The position numbers were made by a program, and so were the translations under genes. DNA of 10,582 nt from Nanobdellota archaeon (GTDB lineage Archaea; Nanobdellota; Nanobdellia; SCGC-AAA011-G17; GW2011-AR20), in the NCBI GenBank assembly GCA_018819375.1, contig JAHJQH010000059.1:1-10582 (forward strand). The letters are read 5' to 3'. Positions 5,870 to 10,582 of the stretch are shown here, piece by piece; positions within the stretch are counted from its first letter, which is position 1, and each line of letters begins with the position of its first letter. The notes beneath the pieces are model-generated. The model ran no database searches. It was not told the DNA's origin and saw only the letters and a list, made by a program, of their open reading frames with translations.

Positions 5870-6467
5870 TTAATTACCTACTTCACAATTCATCCTTTTT
5901 CTATACTCTCCAACTTCATCTTTACTCAATCTGCTCCAAAAAATATCTTGGATACTCTTTTCAAGAAAATTCTCATTAATATTGTTTAAAACTAAAAGTT
6001 TCTGGAATAAACAACATTCTTCAACAGGATTAAACCCCCTAAAAAAATCACCACCCCAGATGTAGTTTTCAGCATATTCCATCATTAAACCACCCATTAA
6101 TTGGATATCCTGTTCCTCACAAGATAAGGTAAAAGGAAAATGAGTCCGTGAATTGTAATTTATTGCAAAAGGATTTTTTCTTTTATCCCTCAACCTGCAA
6201 AGCTCTGCAGTGGCAACATCAACAAACTCAGAGAATCTTTTTGGAATCTTGATAAGCGGAGTGTTATTCCCTAATAAGGTCCGGTGTCCTAAGCAAAGGA
6301 TTTCTTTCAGGAGGGTCAAATTCAAAAAATAAATCCCCCAGTGCTAAGACAATATTCTCCTCATTTTTATTAATAATTATTTTGGATACATCACAAATTC
6401 CAGTAGTAAGACTAAAAAACTCATCTTTAGAAAGTCCTAAATCCTCAGGTGCATAAGGGAATTCCAT
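5870..6467 (-). pseudogene. Unrecognised gene, apparently split by a single-base frameshift
   Basis: A first frame from ATG 6467 (TTG 6485 is also possible) encodes MEFPYAPEDLGLSKDEFFSL and ends ...RTPDLIRE with TAA at 6264-6266. An overlapping frame runs through GNNTPLIKIPKRFSEFVDVA to TAA at 5870-5872. Dropping one base near 6266 joins them smoothly as DLIRE-NTPLIKIPKRF, giving one protein of about 200 residues. The upper part of the second frame (from TTG 6325) lies over coding sequence of the first and looks like an artefact. The protein is acidic to neutral with several Cys and Trp, no signal peptide and no clear transmembrane segment. I do not recognise the family. A TATA-like box at 6506-6515 would start transcription near 6485. 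An alternative is two overlapping small genes. Confidence 0.5.
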
Positions 6468-6505
6468 AACTCTAAGAACACCCAAAAGAATTAAAACTTA
6501 ACGGA

Positions 6506-6515
6506 TTATTTAAAT
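6506..6515 (-). promoter_or_regulatory. TATA-like box of the split hypothetical gene
   Basis: ATTTAAATAA on the minus strand, about 25 nt before TTG 6485 and 43 nt before ATG 6467. It is divergent to the gatE promoter, some 45 bp away. Confidence 0.4.
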
Positions 6516-6529
6516 TCACTAATCCCATC

Positions 6530-6554
6530 CAATCCCCATAACACAACCCCAAAA
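6530..6554 (+). repeat. 25-bp direct repeat, right copy
   Basis: An exact copy of 5109-5133, 1421 bp away in the same orientation. Its final AAAA merges into the presumed gatE TATA region, so the repeat forms the upstream part of the gatE promoter. The flanks outside the 25 bp differ between copies, apart from loose C-rich similarity upstream. Confidence 0.85.
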
Positions 6555-6562
6555 TTAATAAA
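6551..6562 (+). promoter_or_regulatory. TATA-like box for gatE
   Basis: AAAATTAATAAA is centred about 28 nt upstream of ATG 6585 and suggests a leaderless mRNA. The C-rich end of the direct repeat lies directly upstream, where a BRE element would be expected. Confidence 0.45.
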
Positions 6563-6584
6563 CAATCAAGGACTACTTCTAACT

Positions 6585-8027
6585 ATGCCAAAAAACAAAG
6601 AGGGCGCGAAGGATTCAGTGGATTACAAGAAACTGAAATTCAAATGCGGCATAGAGATTCATCAGCAGCTCTCAGGTCATAAACTCTTCTGCAATTGTTC
6701 CACAGGAATGAACGAGGAAAAAGAAACACTTCAGATTAAGAGAAATCTTAGAACATCTGCAAGCGAACTAGGTGAAAAAGACATTGCAGCAGAATACGAA
6801 ACAAGGAGAAAACGGGACTTCATCTATCACTGCTACAAAGGCGAAACCTGCCTTGTTGAAACTGATAGCGAACCTCCTCATAACATCAACGAACAGGCAC
6901 TTGAAACAGCATTATCAGTTGTAAAATCCTTAAAACTTACAATTCCGGACAAACTAATGATAATGAGAAAAATAGTTGTTGACGGCTCTGCGTGTTCATC
7001 TTTCCAGAGAACTCTTGTCGTGGGAATGGAATCAGAAAACTCCTATATCGAGACACAGCAAGGAAAAGTAAAACTCACGAGCATCTGTTTGGAAGAAGAT
7101 GCCTGCAAGATAATAAGGCAGGACAGCAAGGAAGTCAATTATTCTCTTTCAAGGCAGGGCATACCATTGCTTGAGATACGGACAGACCCTGACATAAAAA
7201 ATCCTGAACACGCAAGGGAAACAGCAGAAAAGCTCGGACTTATACTAAGAAGTTTTGACAACATCAAAAGAGGCATAGGCACCATAAGACAGGATGTGAA
7301 TCTCTCAATATTGAACAAGTCAAGAATTGAGATTAAGGGATTTCAGGACTTGAGGTCAATGCCAAAAATAATAGAAAATGAAGTAAAACGACTTATGAAA
7401 TTAAAAACAATAAGGCCAGAGGTAAGAAAGGCAAACTCAGATCTGACAACAACTTTTATGCGCCCGCTCCCAGGTGCAGCAAGAATGTATCCGGAAACAG
7501 ACCTTCCATTAATAGACCCAAGGCCAATATCAAAAAAACTCAGGCCAACAGAATTGCTCACGACAAAACTTCTTATTCTGGAAGAAAAACACCATCTAGA
7601 TTCAAGCACGGCAAGAGGAATAATCAAGAAAAAAATAAATTTTGAGGAGTTCATAAAAAAATACAAGAACCTGGACGCAAGAACCATAGCTTACATTCTG
7701 GTTGAGGTTCCAAAAGCTCTTAAGACAAGGGAGAATCTCACGCCATCTCTTCACCAACTGGACACAGTCATTGCCTACTTGGATAAAGGGGTCATCACAA
7801 AAGAAGCAGTTCCGCAAGTTCTTATCTCACTCTCAAAACATAAAAAGCTCAATATGAATCAGTTCAAGAAACCAGATACAAAACAAATTGAACAAGAATT
7901 AAGACATCTCATAAAGAATCAACCAGATATCACAGCAAATGCACTTATGGGCATTCTTATGAAAAAGTACAGGGGAAAAATACCAGGAAAAGAGTTGATG
8001 CATCTCATAAAAAAAATCAGGGGATAA
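6585..8027 (+). CDS. gatE: Glutamyl-tRNA(Gln) amidotransferase subunit E, compact form
   Basis: The 480-residue protein carries the GatE signature CGIEIHQQLSGHKLFCNCST (21-40), RNLRTSASELGEKD, the KGETCLVETDSEPPH segment (85-99), RKIVVDGSACSSFQRT and GIPLLEIRTDPD. The core continues with KRGIGTIRQDVNLSI (228-242). GatE is the archaeal kinase/transamidase subunit that converts Glu-tRNA(Gln) to Gln-tRNA(Gln) with GatD, using ATP. IHQQL and the surrounding residues distinguish it from GatB. Archaeal GatE is normally about 620 residues because an AspRS-like GAD domain is inserted before the RPLP..RMYPETD motif. Here KTIRPEVRKANSDLTTTFMR passes straight from the core into RPLPGAARMYPETD (293-306), so the domain is missing. 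The helical and YqeY-like tail (about 310-480) is present. gatD is not in the window. Toxin-antitoxin modules lie on both sides. Confidence 0.94.
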   Translation: MPKNKEGAKDSVDYKKLKFKCGIEIHQQLSGHKLFCNCSTGMNEEKETLQIKRNLRTSASELGEKDIAAEYETRRKRDFIYHCYKGETCLVETDSEPPHNINEQALETALSVVKSLKLTIPDKLMIMRKIVVDGSACSSFQRTLVVGMESENSYIETQQGKVKLTSICLEEDACKIIRQDSKEVNYSLSRQGIPLLEIRTDPDIKNPEHARETAEKLGLILRSFDNIKRGIGTIRQDVNLSILNKSRIEIKGFQDLRSMPKIIENEVKRLMKLKTIRPEVRKANSDLTTTFMRPLPGAARMYPETDLPLIDPRPISKKLRPTELLTTKLLILEEKHHLDSSTARGIIKKKINFEEFIKKYKNLDARTIAYILVEVPKALKTRENLTPSLHQLDTVIAYLDKGVITKEAVPQVLISLSKHKKLNMNQFKKPDTKQIEQELRHLIKNQPDITANALMGILMKKYRGKIPGKELMHLIKKIRG

Positions 8028-8057
8028 ACAAAAACCCGTGAAAATCAAACCGCAACA

Positions 8058-8066
8058 TTTATATAC
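8058..8066 (+). promoter_or_regulatory. TATA-like box of the vapBC operon
   Basis: TTTATATAC, a strong archaeal TATA-like box, lies 31 bp after the gatE stop. It predicts initiation near 8088, a leader of about 27 nt that includes the Shine-Dalgarno site at 8103-8109. Confidence 0.55.
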
Positions 8067-8102
8067 ACCCTCACATTCTTCACAGGATACACAGAATATA
8101 TT

Positions 8103-8109
8103 GGAGGTG
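8103..8109 (+). promoter_or_regulatory. Ribosome binding site of the VapB-like gene
   Basis: GGAGGTG five bases before ATG 8115 is a full match to the archaeal anti-Shine-Dalgarno sequence. It fixes the start codon and contrasts with the apparently leaderless genes around it. Confidence 0.7.
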
Positions 8110-8114
8110 CTAAG

Positions 8115-8354
8115 ATGCCAAACATTACTCTTTCCCTCACAAATGAACTAAAAAAAGATATGGATCTGCTCCCAGAACTAAATTGGTCAGAGATGATAAG
8201 GGGATTTTTGTTGCAAAAAGTTAAAAGAGTATTGCTCTTGAAAAAACTGGATAAAATGCTAGAAAACTCTGAACTGACAGAGGAACAGTGCTTGAAGCTT
8301 GGAGAAAAAGCAAAACAATCAATGCTCAGGAGATATTCGGCGAGAGGTTGGTAA
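8115..8354 (+). CDS. VapB-like ribbon-helix-helix antitoxin
   Basis: The 79-residue protein MPNITLSLTNELKKDMDLLP begins with a beta strand (ITLSL) and two helices (TNELKKDMDLL; WSEMIRGFLLQKVKRVLL), the layout of a ribbon-helix-helix DNA-binding antitoxin. The charged C-terminal half (KLDKMLENSELTEEQCLKLG onward) probably contacts the toxin. It precedes the PIN-domain gene with no gap: TAA 8352-8354 is followed directly by ATG 8355, suggesting translational coupling. It probably autoregulates the operon, though I see no obvious palindrome in the leader. Confidence 0.82.
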   Translation: MPNITLSLTNELKKDMDLLPELNWSEMIRGFLLQKVKRVLLLKKLDKMLENSELTEEQCLKLGEKAKQSMLRRYSARGW

Positions 8355-8777
8355 ATGAGGGCAGTGGTTGATACCAATATACTTTTTTCTTTTTTCAGAG
8401 ACAATCCCGTTAGGTCGTTGATAATGAATTCTAATTTGATTGGGCTTGAGTTATTTACTCCGGAATATGCTTTAAAAGAATTATTCCACAACAAACAAGA
8501 GCTTATGAAATACTCCAGGTTAAAAACTAATGAAGAACTTGAATCAATACTAAAAATATTAAGAAAGGTTGTTGAAATAAAACCTGCAACCTTCTTTTGG
8601 GAGTTCAAAACTCTGTCAAAAAAGATATCTCCACATTTAAAGGATTCCCCTTTTTTTGCATTGGCATTGAAAACAAAGTCTTTCATCTGGTCTAATGAGC
8701 CGAGATTAAAAAGACAGGATAAAATAAAAATCTTTAACACACAAGAATTAATTAACAAACTAAAACAAAAACCTTAA
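8355..8777 (+). CDS. VapC-like PIN-domain ribonuclease toxin
   Basis: The 140-residue protein opens MRAVVDTNILFSFFRDNPVR with the first PIN acidic residue D6. It continues with E42 in YALKELF, D97 in HLKDSPFFALALKTKSF, and IWSNEPRLKRQ near the end. The fourth position is usually Asp (SND); here it is Asn-Glu (N114, E115). VapC toxins are Mg-dependent RNases that cut tRNA or rRNA and are neutralised by the VapB protein encoded just upstream. Length and fold order match PIN proteins of the 'DTNILFS' group. The toxin looks intact unless the D-to-E change lowers activity. A hydrolase gene follows after 19 bp and may be cotranscribed. Confidence 0.85.
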   Translation: MRAVVDTNILFSFFRDNPVRSLIMNSNLIGLELFTPEYALKELFHNKQELMKYSRLKTNEELESILKILRKVVEIKPATFFWEFKTLSKKISPHLKDSPFFALALKTKSFIWSNEPRLKRQDKIKIFNTQELINKLKQKP

Positions 8778-8796
8778 TAACCAATAAACCCATTGA

Positions 8797-9585
8797 GTGA
8801 ACGTGCTAAAAAAGAGAAAAAAAGAGGGGGGTAAAGAAAGTCTGAACAGGCAATACCATCTTGTTTATGGTCATAAAATAAGTTATCTGACCGGAGGACA
8901 GAAAAACAATCCGCCGCTTGTCTTTCTCCACGGTGTCTTTGCATCAGCAGCAATCTACAGGAGATTTCTTAAAATCCTCTCAAGGAAATTCAGGGTCTAT
9001 GCAATAGACCTTCCAGGCTTCGGCAGGTCTTCAATGCCAAGAAACATCCTCACCATAGATGATTACACAGACATAATCTTCAGGTTTATAACAGACCTGA
9101 AAATAAAAAAGCCAGTTATGGCAGGCCATTCAGCAGGCGGATTAGTTGCTCTTGATATGGCACTGCGCCATGGTCATATCCTAAAAAAAATAGTCCTGAT
9201 TAATGCAGCCGGACTAAAGCTGAAATATTCTTTTAAGGACCTTTACATTGACCTGATTCTGAAAAGCCACATTAATCAGATTTCAAGATACCATTTGTGG
9301 AGAGAAGCCTTAATCATACTAAGTGATTTTATCAGGGGAGCAGCAACACCCGTGTATTGGAAAATCCTGAAGCACGACAGCTTTGTGAATTATGAGACCA
9401 AGTTAAAAAAAATAAAAATCCCTGCATTGATAATCTGGGGAAAAAATGACTTGCTCTTCCCGATTCACTTTGCAAGGAAATTCAAGGAGCTTCTTCCAAA
9501 CTCCAAACTAATAACCACCAACGGCGACCACGACTGGCTCGTCCTCCACCCCAAGCAGACATACCCACTCCTCAACAAGATATGA
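8797..9585 (+). CDS. Alpha/beta-hydrolase fold protein
   Basis: The 262-residue protein has the oxyanion-hole HG in PLVFLHGVFASAAIYRRFLK (H45-G46). It also has AIDLPGFGRSSMP, the nucleophile elbow GHSAGG with S112, the acid D218 in LIIWGKNDLLFP, and the base H245 in NGDHDW. The catalytic triad is therefore complete. A cap region lies at about residues 140-200. Likely an esterase, lipase-like or C-C hydrolase; the substrate cannot be told. There is no signal peptide, so it should be cytoplasmic. The start is GTG 8797: a TGA sits immediately upstream in frame, no ATG occurs before residue 80, and the only other early candidate is GTG 8803. No Shine-Dalgarno is visible. The Lys-rich first 14 residues are unusual, so a later non-standard start cannot be ruled out. 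Confidence 0.88.
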   Translation: MNVLKKRKKEGGKESLNRQYHLVYGHKISYLTGGQKNNPPLVFLHGVFASAAIYRRFLKILSRKFRVYAIDLPGFGRSSMPRNILTIDDYTDIIFRFITDLKIKKPVMAGHSAGGLVALDMALRHGHILKKIVLINAAGLKLKYSFKDLYIDLILKSHINQISRYHLWREALIILSDFIRGAATPVYWKILKHDSFVNYETKLKKIKIPALIIWGKNDLLFPIHFARKFKELLPNSKLITTNGDHDWLVLHPKQTYPLLNKI

Positions 9586-9617
9586 GCACCACTCACATCT
9601 TAATCTCCACACTCCAC

Positions 9618-9685
9618 AACCCCCTTACATCCAACACATAATCCCCCTTGCATCCAACACATAATCCCCCTTGCATCCAACACAG
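9618..9685 (+). repeat. Tandem repeat, three copies of a 22-23-bp C-rich unit
   Basis: Units at 9618-9639, 9640-9662 and 9663-9685 share CCCCCTT(A/G)CATCCAACACA. The last two are identical except for the final base, and the first is one base shorter with two substitutions. The array lies just after the hydrolase stop, within a 245-bp gap to the peptidase gene. The + strand has almost no G. Too few copies and no spacer diversity for a CRISPR. Confidence 0.85.
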
Positions 9686-9798
9686 TAATCACAAACAATT
9701 TGCTTCATAAAAATTCTCCACTCCCCTCACACCAAAACCATACTATGCGGTGAAGTGACAAATGTCTTTGTACCATCCCCGCACCAAGACCATAGAAA

Positions 9799-9808
9799 CA
9801 TTTTAATA
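9799..9808 (+). promoter_or_regulatory. TATA-like box for the M29 aminopeptidase gene
   Basis: CATTTTAATA is centred about 27 nt before ATG 9831, predicting a leaderless mRNA. Nothing Shine-Dalgarno-like precedes the ATG. Confidence 0.45.
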
Positions 9809-9830
9809 CCAGCATAAACTCCTAATGCTT

Positions 9831-10582
9831 ATGACTGACCCAAGAATAAAAAGAGTTGCAGAAATTCTTGTGAATTATTCTCTCAGAATAAAAAAAGGGG
9901 AATATGTCGGAATTTCTGCACAAACATCAGCAGCTCCTTTAATCAAGGAGCTTTATGAGATAATCCTGAAAAAAGGAGCATACCCTGTTGGTGACTTCAC
10001 AATACCTGGCTTGGCATACACATACTTCAAGAATGCTTCTGACGAGCAGTTGTCAAAAACACCGGAAATAAGCAAATACGCAGCAGAAAAATGCCACGCC
10101 TCAGTCAGCATCGGTGCAGACACGAACACAAAAGAGCTTAGCACAATTAACCCAGACAGGATTTCCATTCGGAGTAAGGCAATCAAGCCTATAAAAGACA
10201 TAATCCTGAAAAAAGACAGGTGGGTATTATTTAAATATCCGACAGATGCTCTTGCTCAAGACGCAGAAATGTCACTTCAGGAATTTGAGGATTTTGTTTA
10301 TACTGCCTGCATAAAAGACTGGGAAAAAGAAACTAAAAAACTACTCCCCCTCAAGCAAGCAATGGACCGCGGAAGCACAGTCAGGATAAAAGGAGAAGAC
10401 ACAGATATCTCTTTCAGCATAAAAGCAAGAACAGCAGTAATTGGTGACGGAAAACATAATATACCTGACGGCGAAGTCTTCACCGCACCAGTGGAAAAAA
10501 CAGTCAACGGCCGCATCAAGTTTACTTTTCCAGCAATAAGGGACAGCAGGGAAGTCAGTGGAGTTTATCTGGAATTCAGGAA
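9831..10582 (+). CDS. M29-family metallo-aminopeptidase (3' partial)
   Basis: The frame from ATG 9831 is open to the window end (250 codons). The protein starts MTDPRIKRVAEILVNYSLRI, then KKGEYVGISAQTSAAPLIKE, the N-terminal domain of AmpS/PepS-type peptidases. The segment HNIPDGEVFTAPVEKTVNGR near the end matches the M29 motif around the first metal-binding glutamate (the E in DGEVFTAP). The following KFTFPAIRDSREVSGVYLEF leads to the second half, which lies beyond the window with the remaining metal ligands. The family removes N-terminal residues using Co2+ or Zn2+ and usually forms cytosolic dimers of about 400 residues per chain. The N-terminal domain shows no gaps. It is transcribed separately from the hydrolase, after the tandem-repeat region. 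Confidence 0.9.
   Translation, partial: MTDPRIKRVAEILVNYSLRIKKGEYVGISAQTSAAPLIKELYEIILKKGAYPVGDFTIPGLAYTYFKNASDEQLSKTPEISKYAAEKCHASVSIGADTNTKELSTINPDRISIRSKAIKPIKDIILKKDRWVLFKYPTDALAQDAEMSLQEFEDFVYTACIKDWEKETKKLLPLKQAMDRGSTVRIKGEDTDISFSIKARTAVIGDGKHNIPDGEVFTAPVEKTVNGRIKFTFPAIRDSREVSGVYLEFR

Noticed and set aside
5870..6325. A separate 151-residue minus-strand protein starting at TTG 6325
   Set aside because: Its first 20 or so residues lie over coding sequence of the other frame and look like a shifted translation; one fused, frameshifted gene explains both parts better.
8045..8758. Minus-strand open frame of 237 codons across vapBC
   Set aside because: Antisense to two well-supported coupled genes; Ser/Phe-rich shadow translation.
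9618..9685. Possible small CRISPR array
   Set aside because: The 22-23-bp units are contiguous with no unique spacers, and no cas gene is nearby.
9735..9800. Possible C/D box small RNA or tRNA-like element before the peptidase gene
   Set aside because: The GGTGAAGTGAC stretch does not match a proper C box with paired D/D' boxes, and no cloverleaf can be drawn.

Overview
This window reads as a piece of an archaeal chromosome, AT-rich (roughly 35-40 % G+C by eye). The archaeal call rests on the gene families: an archaeal/eukaryotic-type ATP-dependent DNA ligase, GatE (the archaeal glutamyl-tRNA(Gln) amidotransferase subunit), a TrmB-type regulator and a CDKAL1-like tRNA methylthiotransferase. 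It also rests on TATA-like boxes 25-30 nt upstream of many start codons, which implies leaderless or short-leader mRNAs. The reduced architecture of GatE and of the methylthiotransferase would suit a small-genome (DPANN-like) lineage, but that placement is inference.

Layout. 1-660 (+) is the 3' part of the tRNA methylthiotransferase. 733-973 (+) is a DUF2283-like small gene broken by a frameshift in an A run. 1061-1876 (-) is a TrmB-family regulator whose terminator hairpin overlaps its stop codon. 2162-3841 (-) is DNA ligase, and 3879-4487 (+) a nitroreductase. The last two diverge from a 37-bp gap holding two opposed TATA boxes.

4530-5038 (-) is an apparently intact AbrB-antitoxin/RelE-toxin operon with a palindromic candidate operator. 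5193-5800 (-) is a second antitoxin/toxin-like pair whose RelE-like gene carries an in-frame TGA at an apparent Trp position. 5870-6467 (-) is an unrecognised gene that appears split by a frameshift. 6585-8027 (+) is GatE without its usual AspRS-like insertion domain. 8115-8777 (+) is a VapBC pair, 8797-9585 (+) an alpha/beta hydrolase, and 9831 to the window end (+) the start of an M29-family aminopeptidase.

Housekeeping genes (ligase, gatE, tRNA modification, peptidase) alternate with small accessory modules, mainly toxin-antitoxin pairs. The housekeeping reading frames visible here are open, while three of the accessory genes are disrupted. The segment holding two of them (about 5.1-6.55 kb) is bounded by a perfect 25-bp direct repeat, one copy of which abuts the gatE promoter. 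This is the strongest sign of a discrete acquired and decaying island. I see no CRISPR array, rRNA, tRNA or transposase, and no clearly new multi-gene system.
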